Assembly: GCA_963775245.1 (NCBI GenBank)
Contig: CAVZID010000040.1
Span: 682,001-746,000, forward strand
Length of the DNA stretch: 64,000 nt
Source of the DNA: CAVSWT01 sp963775245
Lineage (GTDB): Bacteria > Bacteroidota > Ignavibacteria > Ignavibacteriales > Ignavibacteriaceae
Direction of reading: 5' to 3'
The position numbers were made by a program, and so were the translations under genes. The first letter of the stretch is position 1; every line of letters starts with the position of its first letter. The notes beneath the pieces were generated by a model. The model had not been told where the DNA came from, did not search any database, and saw only the letters and a program-made list of their open reading frames with translations. Of this stretch, positions 8,267 to 17,088 are shown one piece after another.

Positions 8267-9783
8267 GTAATAATATAGCCTGTATTTATTTTGAAGGCAA
8301 TGACAGCAAGGTTGCTTTATTCAAAAAAGAAAATAATAAATTAACTTTATTAAAAGCAGAATCAATAGATGCTTCACTTGCCTTTGCTGAAAAGCAAGTC
8401 GGTATCGGTGTAGGTGCCGAAAAAAAATCAAACAGCAGCAATGGAAATGGTGATTTATATAATTACACGGTAATAGCAAATGAATCCACCGGTTTTAATA
8501 GATCATTTTTACAAAAGCTGAATGAATTTTTCTTTGGACAGGAAATAACTAAATGCAAATTTATTCCTATCCTTTGTGAGCCTGCAATTTATTTCCAAAA
8601 AATCCACGATGAAAAAGATTTGGCGGGCCTGAATATTAATAGTAGAGGTAAGATAGAGAACACTATAGGGTTTTTAAGCTTATCGGACAATTCCAAATTG
8701 GCAGTTTATCCGTCAGGGAAAAGCAATTATCTGCAAGCCCTGGATTCACTTGCCAGGATGAACAACCGCCGCGTATTAAAAATACCTGCCGTAAAAAGTG
8801 CTGAAGTTTCTCTCGCAACTTATGTGACGAGAAGATTTAAGCTTGAGTTTTCACAAATAACTTTGGTTTTATATACAGGCAAGGAGTATTCCAAATTAAT
8901 ATTTCTTAAAGGTGAACAGGCTCTGCACATTAGTTCTACTATTTCAGTTGGAAAGAACAGCTTTAATGCACATAATGTTATAGTTTCTAAAATACTTCTA
9001 GAGATGGAGCATGCCGGCACAAATAAAATTGATAGAATGATTATTTGCGGCGAGGATGAAAGCGAAGATTTTATTAATACAGTCCAGGAAGCATATCCTC
9101 TGACCATCGTATCAAAATTAAAATTTAAAGATTTAGAAATTGAAAATATAGATTCTTTCTCTTCCCTTTCTTCATTTACAATTCCTATTACAGTTGCAGA
9201 AGAATATTTTGATGAACTGGAGAAAAAGCATACGGGTATTAATCTTCTGCCGAATTACATACGGGATGAACAAAAATTATTTCAATTTGGATGGCAAAGC
9301 TTTTTAATGATGTTTTTAATTTTTGCTTCCGCATTTTTATTCTCTTATAAATATGTATCTAACCAGCAGAGGATTATAGAGATGGATAATGAGATCGGAC
9401 GTATCCATTTAATACAAGAGCAGAATAGGGAAACAGTTAATAAAATTAAAAGCTTTGAAAATAAAATTCAGAATTCAGATAAAACAAGAAAAACACTTGC
9501 ACAGCTCTCCAGCGGTACCGGTATACTAAGTGCAAATGTGAAGAAGATAGCTGATTTTGTGGGCAGGAGAAGAAATATGTGGATTAGCGATATAAATTTA
9601 TCTGCATCAAAAGAATTAAAAATATCAGGATACACATTGTTTAGGCCTTTGGCAAGACAGCTTAATGATTCGTACGATTCTGCAATCCTTAATAATGTTA
9701 CCTATGAACTATTAAGAGATTATAAAGCATTTAAATTTTCAATAAATACCGGGACAATAAATGAAGGAGAGGATAAAAAATGA
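8263..9783 (+). CDS. PilM-PilN fusion-like alignment protein
   Basis: The 506 residues divide into a soluble N-terminal part (about 1-320) with the look of a divergent PilM/GspL actin-like domain, the PilN hallmark INLLPNYIRDEQ (326-337), one membrane helix (344-362), a coiled coil (about 366-412), and a PilN-like periplasmic domain. In canonical systems PilM (cytoplasmic) and PilN (inner membrane) are separate and bind through the PilN INLLP peptide; here they are one chain, as in GspL. It has 4-base overlaps with the genes on both sides. The PilM half is weakly conserved, so that assignment rests on position and architecture. Confidence 0.75.
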   Translation: MSNNIACIYFEGNDSKVALFKKENNKLTLLKAESIDASLAFAEKQVGIGVGAEKKSNSSNGNGDLYNYTVIANESTGFNRSFLQKLNEFFFGQEITKCKFIPILCEPAIYFQKIHDEKDLAGLNINSRGKIENTIGFLSLSDNSKLAVYPSGKSNYLQALDSLARMNNRRVLKIPAVKSAEVSLATYVTRRFKLEFSQITLVLYTGKEYSKLIFLKGEQALHISSTISVGKNSFNAHNVIVSKILLEMEHAGTNKIDRMIICGEDESEDFINTVQEAYPLTIVSKLKFKDLEIENIDSFSSLSSFTIPITVAEEYFDELEKKHTGINLLPNYIRDEQKLFQFGWQSFLMMFLIFASAFLFSYKYVSNQQRIIEMDNEIGRIHLIQEQNRETVNKIKSFENKIQNSDKTRKTLAQLSSGTGILSANVKKIADFVGRRRNMWISDINLSASKELKISGYTLFRPLARQLNDSYDSAILNNVTYELLRDYKAFKFSINTGTINEGEDKK

Positions 9784-10670
9784 ATAGAAAAACTAAAAGC
9801 TTAATTGTATTAATTATCTTGTTTGTCCTGGTTGCCGGAACCGGAGGAATATTAGTATGGTCGGTGCAGGGTAAAAAGCTTAGTGTAAAAGAAGGCGAAC
9901 TAAAAAAATTAAACGCTAATTTTGCAAGCATAGATGTTCTGCAAAAGCAGCTAAAGGCGACAGAACAAAAAGTAGCAGTTGTGGATTCAATTCTTTTTTC
10001 TGGGAACTTCACTATTCCCAATAAAATTACACAGTCAACTTTTTATGACTTCATTGATAGGTACAGCGGAGATAACGCTTCTTATACTTATACAAATACA
10101 GAATACCAAAAAGAAAATATTGATAATGGTTTCAAATATTATACTTACAAAGTATCAGGCATTGGTTCATTCAATAGTGTATATGATCTTGTTTACGCAA
10201 TTGAACACAGCAAGGCTTTGAAGAAAATTGAATCAGGCCAGGTAACTAGCAATACGACAGTAGATAAACAGGGAATCCCTCATTATCTTGTAAATTTTAA
10301 TTTAATTGTACGAGTATATTTCGCTTCCAGTGATCTATATGCGGAAGTAAATTATAAGGAAAATAATCTTCCTTCCGGAAATCTATTTGACGCTTATTAT
10401 CCATTAATAAGAAGCCAGATTAGGCCCAATGTTAATAATCTACCGGATATACAAGGGGCAACTTTAATCTCCATTGTACCTCAAGGTGCATTTATAATTG
10501 ACAATGAAGGAAAAACCCAGCTTTTGAAAAAAGGTGATCCCGTTTACTTAGGTTACTTAACAGATATTGATTATGATAATGAAACTGCAACCTTTGTTTT
10601 GAATAAGGGAGGCATATTAGAATATACAACTTTAAAGATTGGGAAGAACAAAAAAAATGAAGGCCAATAA
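9780..10670 (+). CDS. PilO-like protein with PilP/GspC-like C-terminal domain
   Basis: The 296-residue protein has an N-terminal membrane helix (about 6-28), a coiled coil (30-70) and a periplasmic alpha/beta region (about 85-185), the PilO plan. A Pro/Asn-rich linker (about 196-224) then leads to a small beta domain (227-287: ISIVPQGAFI, a QLLKKGDPV turn and a final TLKI strand). This resembles the PilP/GspC HR domain that docks onto the secretin. The fusion would link the inner-membrane alignment complex straight to the secretin encoded next. Confidence 0.72.
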   Translation: MNRKTKSLIVLIILFVLVAGTGGILVWSVQGKKLSVKEGELKKLNANFASIDVLQKQLKATEQKVAVVDSILFSGNFTIPNKITQSTFYDFIDRYSGDNASYTYTNTEYQKENIDNGFKYYTYKVSGIGSFNSVYDLVYAIEHSKALKKIESGQVTSNTTVDKQGIPHYLVNFNLIVRVYFASSDLYAEVNYKENNLPSGNLFDAYYPLIRSQIRPNVNNLPDIQGATLISIVPQGAFIIDNEGKTQLLKKGDPVYLGYLTDIDYDNETATFVLNKGGILEYTTLKIGKNKKNEGQ

Positions 10671-10671
10671 T

Positions 10672-11910
10672 ATGAAGAAATTTTCTATTCCTATACTGCT
10701 TTTGATATTTTCGATTAGCATTTACAGCCAGGATGAACTTGGTAAAAAGCTCTCAGGAGAATATAATCCTCTTGAGCTTGTTTCAATTTCACAATATGCA
10801 AGCTTTGACCAGGCTGTTAAAATGCTAAGTGCTGTAAGCGAATTAGTAAGCGGAAAAAGTATAGTCTCAACAGTTTCCAGCGCATCACCTATAGGTGTTG
10901 AGATAAAAAAGATGCCTTATATGGATGCACTTAATTTAATTGTTAATGCGCAGAATTTAATGTACGAAGAAAAAGAAGGTTCATTAGTTATTAAGACCAA
11001 AGAGAAACCAATTGAAGAGACATTGAAAGACGATGTTTATGCAGACATTGATGCAAGGGAAGTAAAAATATCTGCAGTGTTTTTTGAAGCTGATGTGGAG
11101 AAAACAAGGGAAATAGGAATTGACTGGACAACTTTATTGTCAAAAAGTGGTGTAAGTGTTGGTGCTGATTTTAGTACTCAAACAGTTGCATCTGCAAGTC
11201 AATCTGCTAATCAGGCCACCCCAGCCCATGGAAATGTAACAACAGACCTTGAATACACAGTAGGGAAATTTCATGGTAATACAACAGCATTATTCAGATT
11301 TTTTGAATCTCAAAATCTAGGAGAAATTATAACCAGCCCATCAATTACAGTAAGAGACAAACAAAAAGGCAGGATACAGGTAGGATCTGATTTTTCGATC
11401 AAGCAAAAAGACTTTTCCGGAAATACTATTGAAAGATTTTATTCTGCTGGTTCAATTATAGAAGTGACTCCTTATGTATACAATAAAAAAGGTATCAATT
11501 ATATTCTGCTGAAAATTAATGCAGAAAAAAGTTCATTCTTTCCAAGTGATTTGACTACAGAAATTAAAAAAACACAGGCAACTTCTGATGTACTTCTCTT
11601 AAATGGTGAACAAACAGTTATTGGCGGCTTATTTATAAATGAACAGACTGTTGTAAGAACAGGTATACCTTTCTTAAAAGATTTACCCTGGTGGGTGCTC
11701 GGAATAAGATATTTAACGGGCAGCGATCAAACTATAAACAGAAAAAAGGAAGTTATAATTGTTATAAAAGCTGATTTACTCCCTACTCTTGAAGAGAGAG
11801 TTGACACGGCTGAAAAACAAAATATAATACAAGAAGAATTAGAAAAACACCAGGAACAGCTTGACAAGATTAAGCCAAAACCTGATTACATAGATAAGTT
11901 TAATAAGTAA
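10672..11910 (+). CDS. pilQ: Secretin (PilQ/GspD family), outer-membrane channel
   Basis: The 412-residue protein begins with a signal peptide (MKKFSIPILLLIFSISIYS). I chose the ATG at 10672 because GAAGG lies 8 bases upstream and the previous stop is at 10668-10670; TTG 10639 and ATG 10657 would add non-signal residues. An N-domain (about 20-120) precedes the secretin C-domain with SPSITVRDKQKGRIQVG, a VTPYV strand, and the signature NGEQTVIGGLFINEQ followed by GIPFLKDLPW. A charged C-terminal tail (EEELEKHQEQ type) follows. It is short for PilQ: no AMIN domain and few N-domains. Confidence 0.9.
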   Translation: MKKFSIPILLLIFSISIYSQDELGKKLSGEYNPLELVSISQYASFDQAVKMLSAVSELVSGKSIVSTVSSASPIGVEIKKMPYMDALNLIVNAQNLMYEEKEGSLVIKTKEKPIEETLKDDVYADIDAREVKISAVFFEADVEKTREIGIDWTTLLSKSGVSVGADFSTQTVASASQSANQATPAHGNVTTDLEYTVGKFHGNTTALFRFFESQNLGEIITSPSITVRDKQKGRIQVGSDFSIKQKDFSGNTIERFYSAGSIIEVTPYVYNKKGINYILLKINAEKSSFFPSDLTTEIKKTQATSDVLLLNGEQTVIGGLFINEQTVVRTGIPFLKDLPWWVLGIRYLTGSDQTINRKKEVIIVIKADLLPTLEERVDTAEKQNIIQEELEKHQEQLDKIKPKPDYIDKFNK

Positions 11911-11922
11911 GTTACTATACTT

Positions 11923-11955
11923 ATAAACCCGGTTTCTTTGAGAAACCGGGTTTAT
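11923..11955. terminator. Perfect 14-bp hairpin after the secretin gene
   Basis: ATAAACCCGGTTTC and GAAACCGGGTTTAT pair without mismatch around a TTTGA loop, 12 bases after the secretin stop. The T-run expected of an intrinsic terminator is missing. The hairpin at 14318-14350 has the same length, loop size and sequence apart from a paired CC/GG to TT/AA-type substitution, so this belongs to a repeat family that may double as a terminator. Confidence 0.6.
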
Positions 11956-12020
11956 ATCAAATATTGTTGTATAACTAAAAAAGTAATAAGAATTATTTAT
12001 AAATAAATTTTAATAAGAAT

Positions 12021-13421
12021 ATGAAAAAAATTTATATAGTCGTTTTATATTTGGTTGCCTTAACCGTGTTGATAATATCCGGGTGTAAATTCGGAACTGA
12101 AAATAATCCAATTCAAACCACAGGTGGAACTGCTACAATAACAGGCCAAGTTGTTGAACAGTTTACAGGGGATGCAATTTCAGGTGTTTCAATTGTTATA
12201 CTTGGAGGAATATCTGATAATGGAACAACAACTGACAATAAAGGGCAATATTCTGTCGATGTAAATATTGAAAATGATAAAGAGCTTATTATTATTGCCA
12301 ACCGAACTGGTTATGATTCAGACACCTTAAGTGTTTTTGCACAAATAGACAATTCAGTAGATGTCCCATTATTTAAACTAAATAAACAATCCGGGACAAG
12401 TGAAACTTCTTCTAATATTGCTGCTTCAATTTATTTGTACTCTCAATCTGTTAAAAGTATTGGTGTGAAGGAAAGCGGCTCTAATGAAACGGCGCAAATT
12501 ATCTTTGAAGTTTTAGATTCTTTAGGTGTTCCCATTGGAAAAAATAACTCTGTAAATGTCAGTTTTAGTTTTGGATCCAGTCCTGGAGGCGGAGAATATT
12601 TATACCCTGCTTCTGTTGCCAGTAATTCTTTAGGCCGTGCTTCTGTAACATTAAATACTGGTACAATTGCCGGTGTTGCACAAATTATAGCTGAATTCAC
12701 TGTTAATAAAATAACTGTTAAATCTAGGCCGGTTCTCATATCTATTCATGGCGGCTTCCCTGATCCTGATCATTTTGCAGTTGCAGCACCAAAGCTTAAT
12801 TACCCTGAATATGGCATTATAGGTTTTGAAATTCCTTTTACAGCATTTTGCGGGGATAAATATACTAACCCAGTAAGAGAAGGAACTTCTGTTTATTTTG
12901 ATGCTACATCAGGAATAATTGAAGGTTCTAATTTAACTGATGCGTTGGGAAGATCTACAGTTACACTACTTACACAACCTTTTCCTAGTTTAGATGAACC
13001 TGGATTAGGTGCCGGATTTTTTAGAGTGAATGCATTTACTATAGATGAAAATAATAATACAATTCAAACATCGACTGTCAGGCTTTTAACCGGATTACCT
13101 CATATTACTGTTGCACCAACATCATTTGATATTCAGAATGCAGGCTCTCAATCTTTCAACTATACAGTGAGTGACGGAAATGGTAATCCAATGTCTGAAG
13201 GGCAAACCATTTCAATTAAAGTGTCTGAAGGAGATTTAAAAGTTTCCGGTGATGTTGATGTAAAAATGCTGGATACTCAAAGCAAGGCAGCTACATTTTT
13301 CTCCTTCACTGCTTATGATGCAAAGCCGGATACTGTAAATCAAAAACGAGCTGTAATTGATATTGAAACTACCGGTCCTAATGGAGATGCAAAAATTAGT
13401 ATAACAGGAACATCTAGATAA
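12021..13421 (+). CDS. Lipoprotein with carboxypeptidase-regulatory-like and Ig-like domains
   Basis: The 466-residue protein has an N-terminal signal with a lipobox ending SGC (Cys22), so it should be a lipidated envelope protein. Residues about 37-115 (TITGQVVEQFTG..ISGVSIVILGG) form a CarboxypepD_reg-like beta sandwich. About 130-340 hold two invasin/Big-1-like Ig units (SLGRASVTLNTG, ALGRSTVTLLT), and about 350-466 another beta domain. It follows the secretin gene by 110 bases with a hairpin between, so it may be separately expressed. It could be a surface or accessory partner of the pilus-like machine; that link is only positional. Confidence 0.75.
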   Translation: MKKIYIVVLYLVALTVLIISGCKFGTENNPIQTTGGTATITGQVVEQFTGDAISGVSIVILGGISDNGTTTDNKGQYSVDVNIENDKELIIIANRTGYDSDTLSVFAQIDNSVDVPLFKLNKQSGTSETSSNIAASIYLYSQSVKSIGVKESGSNETAQIIFEVLDSLGVPIGKNNSVNVSFSFGSSPGGGEYLYPASVASNSLGRASVTLNTGTIAGVAQIIAEFTVNKITVKSRPVLISIHGGFPDPDHFAVAAPKLNYPEYGIIGFEIPFTAFCGDKYTNPVREGTSVYFDATSGIIEGSNLTDALGRSTVTLLTQPFPSLDEPGLGAGFFRVNAFTIDENNNTIQTSTVRLLTGLPHITVAPTSFDIQNAGSQSFNYTVSDGNGNPMSEGQTISIKVSEGDLKVSGDVDVKMLDTQSKAATFFSFTAYDAKPDTVNQKRAVIDIETTGPNGDAKISITGTSR

Positions 13422-13447
13422 CTAATTATTCTAAGATTTGATTTTAT

Positions 13448-13478
13448 AAAACCCGCGGCATTTCGTCGTGGGTTTTTT
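13448..13478 (+). terminator. Rho-independent terminator
   Basis: AAAACCCGCGGC pairs with GTCGTGGGTTTT (12 bp, two G-T wobbles) around ATTTC and runs into six T. It lies 26 bases after the lipoprotein stop, between convergent genes, and closes the plus-strand pilus region. Confidence 0.8.
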
Positions 13479-13489
13479 AATTAATGTGG

Positions 13490-14008
13490 TTAAGAACTTT
13501 TAAGAAGATTTTCTCGTAACAATCCATTATTATAATATTCAGAAATCACTAATTTACCTTCGGAATTATAAAACCGCCAAACTCCTTGCTGCTTACCATG
13601 CACATAAGTTCCAACAGATTTTATATGTCCGTTATTAAAATAACTTGTCCATTCCCCTTCCGGTTTATCATTTATAAAATTACCTACAGTTTCTTTCTGC
13701 CCATTCGGATAAAAATAATTCCATTCGCCTTGATTTAAATTATTTTTAACATAACCATATTTTTGAACCTGCCCACTCATGTAGTATGTCAGAAAAGCAC
13801 CGTTTTTAACTCCCTTAACCACATCAAATTCTATTACTACATCTGCAGTATCTATTATAGTTCCCGTATATAATTTATTATTACTTGTATTATAGATTAA
13901 TCCATCTTGTCCAAGCTTGTAATTAAACCTGGATTTTTTTGAACTGCAGGCAGTTAACAAAAGTGAAATTGATATTAAAATTAAAAAGTAAAATATTGGT
14001 TTTTTCAT
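13490..14008 (-). CDS. YwqK/MORN-repeat lipoprotein
   Basis: The 172-residue protein has a signal peptide with lipobox LLTAC (Cys21). Repeats of about 23 residues follow, of the type 'G.w..YY.nGq....G.y.n....G.W.fY...G' (GEWNYFYPNGQKETVG, GEWTSYFNNGHIKSVG, GVWRFYNSEGKL). This is the pattern of the YwqK family, often labelled an antitoxin, and of MORN-like repeats. In this group such lipoproteins are common and usually not part of a toxin pair; no toxin gene adjoins it. Function unknown. It stands alone between a convergent terminator and a 380-base gap. Confidence 0.75.
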   Translation of the reverse strand: MKKPIFYFLILISISLLLTACSSKKSRFNYKLGQDGLIYNTSNNKLYTGTIIDTADVVIEFDVVKGVKNGAFLTYYMSGQVQKYGYVKNNLNQGEWNYFYPNGQKETVGNFINDKPEGEWTSYFNNGHIKSVGTYVHGKQQGVWRFYNSEGKLVISEYYNNGLLRENLLKSS

Positions 14009-14190
14009 ATGCCCTTCAAATTTAGTATTAACAAAGCCAACATCAATGCCAAATTATAAGAGCTGTGATTTAGATAATAATTGGATTTTGGGAATAGATT
14101 AGACAACGTTGGAAATAATTACATTTACTTTTTACTATAAGTGTGTAAAATAAACGAGTTTACACTATTCGTATTAAAAATATTCTTATG

Positions 14191-14216
14191 TAGAGACGAG
14201 GTATGCCTCGTCTCTA
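14191..14216. repeat. Perfect palindrome TAGAGACGAGG / CCTCGTCTCTA
   Basis: An 11-bp perfect stem with a TATG loop lies in the 380-base gap 14009-14388 between the YwqK-like gene and rho. The TAGAGACG...CGTCTCTA form resembles widely scattered short palindromic repeats. Apart from this and the hairpin at 14318-14350, the gap shows no gene. Confidence 0.6.
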
Positions 14217-14317
14217 TTAAAGTAATTGGGTATTTAATTTTTATTTGGGGTTAAATAGATAGGAATTAAAAATTAAAAACATTGACTTGAGTATTGTCAA
14301 CTTTATGAGAACACTTT

Positions 14318-14350
14318 ATAAACCCAATTTCTTTAAGAAATTGGGTTTAT
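14318..14350. terminator. Perfect hairpin downstream of rho, sibling of 11923-11955
   Basis: ATAAACCCAATTTC and GAAATTGGGTTTAT pair perfectly around TTTAA, 39 bases past the rho stop on the minus strand. No T-run follows on that strand. The sequence differs from the hairpin at 11923-11955 by a double, pairing-preserving change in the stem and one loop base. Confidence 0.55.
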
Positions 14351-14388
14351 TATCTAATCTTTACTAAACAATTTCAGATTAACACAAA

Positions 14389-15642
14389 CTAACTATTCAT
14401 ATTATTCAAAAATTCTTTGTTGTTTTTTGTTCCTCTTATTTTGTCTAGCAAGAAATCCATTGCTTCAACTGGTGCGAAATCGCTTAATATTTTTCTAAGA
14501 ATCCAAACTTTTTGAAGATCATCTTCTTTCATTAATAATTCTTCACGACGAGTGCCGGAACGGTTAACATCAATTGCCGGGAAAATTCTTCTATCACTTA
14601 AATCACGGTTAAGTACTAATTCCATGTTGCCAGTACCTTTGAATTCCTCAAAGATAACATCATCCATACGGCTGCCGGTATCAATCAATGCTGTTGCAAT
14701 AATCGTTAAGCTGCCGCCGTCTTCTGTATTTCTTGCAGCGCCAAAAAATCTTTTTGGTTTATGAAGTGCATTTGAATCAACACCGCCTGAAAGAATTCTG
14801 CCTGAGTGTGGTACTACAATATTATGTGCTCTTGCAAGCCTTGTAATACTATCTAGAAGAATCACAACGTCTTCTTTTGCTTCAACTAAACGCTTAGCTT
14901 TTTCAATAACCATATCCGCTACCTGAACGTGCCTTTCAGCGGGCTCATCAAAAGTAGAGCTGATAACTTCGGCTTTTACAGAACGTTCCATATCCGTTAC
15001 TTCTTCAGGACGTTCGTCAATTAGAAGAATAATCATTTTTATTTCAGGATGATTCCTGGTAATTGAGTTTGCTATTTTTTGAAGTAAAATTGTTTTACCG
15101 CTTTTAGGAGGAGAAACAACCAAGCCTCTCTGCCCTTTTCCAATTGGAGACAAAAGATCCATAACTCTCATCGAATATTCACCGGGTGCAGATTCAAGAT
15201 TGATTCTTTTGGTTGGATATACCGGGATCAAGTTGTCGAATAAAGTTCGTTCTCTTATATTTTCGGGAGCTAAACCGTTGACAGCTTCAACTCTGAGCAA
15301 AGCAAAAAATCTTTCACCTTCTTTTGGTGGCCTAACTTGTCCGCTGACAAAATCACCTGTTCTTAAGCTGAATTTTTTGATCTGTGATGGTGAAACATAA
15401 ATATCGTCTGGCGATGGTAAATAATTATAGTCCGAAGACCTTAAAAATCCGTATCCGTCAGGCAGCACTTCCAAAACTCCTTTGGAGAAAGTAAGACCAT
15501 CTTTCGCAGTCTGTGCTTCTAATATTTTAAATATTAATTCTTGTTTTCTTAAATCGCTGTAACCAGAAATTTGAAGGTCTTTAGCAATTTCATTTAACTC
15601 AACAATCTTTTTCGACTTGAGTTCAGAGATATCCATTGGCAT
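14389..15642 (-). CDS. rho: Transcription termination factor Rho
   Basis: This is the hexameric RNA-dependent ATPase/helicase that ends transcription and removes untranslated mRNA from RNA polymerase. Its 417 residues include a SAP-like N-terminal helical domain (about 4-45), a cold-shock-type RNA-binding domain with GYGFLRSSDYNYLPSPDDIY (about 63-82), Walker A SPPKSGKT (177-184), Walker B VVILLDSITR, and the RRIFPAID and SGTRREELL segments of the Rho core. Length is normal and there is no long insertion. ATG is at 15642; a second Met two codons on is possible. A 179-base AT-rich leader separates it from folC, in keeping with separate control. Confidence 0.97.
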   Translation of the reverse strand: MPMDISELKSKKIVELNEIAKDLQISGYSDLRKQELIFKILEAQTAKDGLTFSKGVLEVLPDGYGFLRSSDYNYLPSPDDIYVSPSQIKKFSLRTGDFVSGQVRPPKEGERFFALLRVEAVNGLAPENIRERTLFDNLIPVYPTKRINLESAPGEYSMRVMDLLSPIGKGQRGLVVSPPKSGKTILLQKIANSITRNHPEIKMIILLIDERPEEVTDMERSVKAEVISSTFDEPAERHVQVADMVIEKAKRLVEAKEDVVILLDSITRLARAHNIVVPHSGRILSGGVDSNALHKPKRFFGAARNTEDGGSLTIIATALIDTGSRMDDVIFEEFKGTGNMELVLNRDLSDRRIFPAIDVNRSGTRREELLMKEDDLQKVWILRKILSDFAPVEAMDFLLDKIRGTKNNKEFLNNMNS

Positions 15643-15821
15643 TTTTTGTTCTCACTACTTTTTATTGAAAATTAAATTTTTATTATTATAATTATTGTTC
15701 ATTATCACGGAAATTAACTGGACATGCTTAAGGGGTTTTTTATTTAAATTTTTTCTTAAATGTTTTAATAATGAAAGGAACACGAGGTTTTCTCGAAAAA
15801 TACATCTAAAAAAAAATAATG

Positions 15822-17084
15822 TCAAGCAATTTCCTTTTGTAATTTAGTTTTTATATCCCCGAGTAAATACATGCTGCCCAACACAACCAGGCATTCATTT
15901 GCCGGTTTGGGAAAATACTTTCTAACCAATTCCGTTGGTTCTTTTAATACTTCAGCTTTTATATTTAGTTCATCGCTAATCTTTTTCAACTCACCTATTG
16001 ATAATGATCTCACGATATTAATCTCAGTTAAATAAATTTTGTTAAAGTAATTGTTTAACTGCTTAAGCATATTTTTAGCATTCTTGTCTTTCATACAAGT
16101 AAAAAGCAGAGAACAATTTGAATAATTTTTTAAATGCTTTTTAAACTCAGACAAAAATACTTCGACACTTTGTGGATTATGCGCCGAATCAAAAATAATA
16201 TCAGGTTTCCTATTTATAAATTCGTATCTTCCCTGAATATTTGTATTAGTTACAACATTTTTAATTCCTCTTGAAATAATAGTCGTATTAGTTAAGCTAA
16301 GTGTTTTAGATACAGCAAGAGCTGCTAAAGCTGCGTTATATTGTTGAAACTGCCCATGTAAGGAAGTTGACCAATCATCAATTTCAATTTCTTCAGTATA
16401 TAATTCAAGGTTGTCATTTTTTTGATTTGAATATTCATCTAATCTAAATAATTCGCTCTTAAGCGCGTTACATTTTTTACCTATCATTTTTAAAGAAGTT
16501 TGAGGCAGCATCCCACAGAATACTTTTATACGTTCCTTTATTATCGCTGCTTTTTCGTTTGTAATTTTTTCTATTGTATTTCCAAGGATATTTGTATGTT
16601 CCAGACTAATTGCGGTTAGTACAACCGCTAAAGGAGATAAAACATTTGTTGCATCTAATCTTCCGCCAAGGCCTGTTTCAATTACGGCATAATCAACTTT
16701 CATTTCATTAAAATATTTAAATGCCATTGCAGTTGTTACTTCAAAAAAAGTAAGCTGGTGTTCATCAATAAAATCATTAAATGTGTTCACAAAATCAGAA
16801 ACAAATTGATCAGGAATTTGCTGATCGTTGATCATTATCCTTTCATTGAATTTCACAAAATGCGGCGATGTATACATCCCAACTTTAAAATCAAATTCTT
16901 GCAAGATGCTTGAAATAAAAGCTGCTGTGCTTCCTTTTCCATTTGACCCTGCTAAATGAAAAACTTTAAGGCCTAACTGAGGATTTCCAATATAATCTAA
17001 AAATAATTTGATATTATCGAGGCCAAGCTTCATACCGAAAGTGTGAAGCGAAAAAAGTTTATCCAGTGATTCTTTTAAATTCAT
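15822..17084 (-). CDS. folC: Bifunctional folylpolyglutamate / dihydrofolate synthase
   Basis: This Mur-ligase-family enzyme adds glutamate to folates and probably also makes dihydrofolate from dihydropteroate. The 420 residues carry the P-loop LAGSNGKGSTAAF (about 44-56), the TSPH motif (77-80), and the VIETGLGGRLDATN stretch typical of FolC. The C-terminal domain has IFDSAHNPQS. It lies 4 bases after pyrD on the same strand, giving the order pyrK-pyrD-folC-rho, so folate and pyrimidine genes share a transcription unit. Confidence 0.94.
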   Translation of the reverse strand: MNLKESLDKLFSLHTFGMKLGLDNIKLFLDYIGNPQLGLKVFHLAGSNGKGSTAAFISSILQEFDFKVGMYTSPHFVKFNERIMINDQQIPDQFVSDFVNTFNDFIDEHQLTFFEVTTAMAFKYFNEMKVDYAVIETGLGGRLDATNVLSPLAVVLTAISLEHTNILGNTIEKITNEKAAIIKERIKVFCGMLPQTSLKMIGKKCNALKSELFRLDEYSNQKNDNLELYTEEIEIDDWSTSLHGQFQQYNAALAALAVSKTLSLTNTTIISRGIKNVVTNTNIQGRYEFINRKPDIIFDSAHNPQSVEVFLSEFKKHLKNYSNCSLLFTCMKDKNAKNMLKQLNNYFNKIYLTEINIVRSLSIGELKKISDELNIKAEVLKEPTELVRKYFPKPANECLVVLGSMYLLGDIKTKLQKEIA

Positions 17085-17088
17085 ATTT

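Noticed and set aside
13490..14008. YwqK-like lipoprotein as an antitoxin of a toxin pair
   Set aside because: No partner toxin adjoins it, and the lipobox and repeats point to an envelope lipoprotein.
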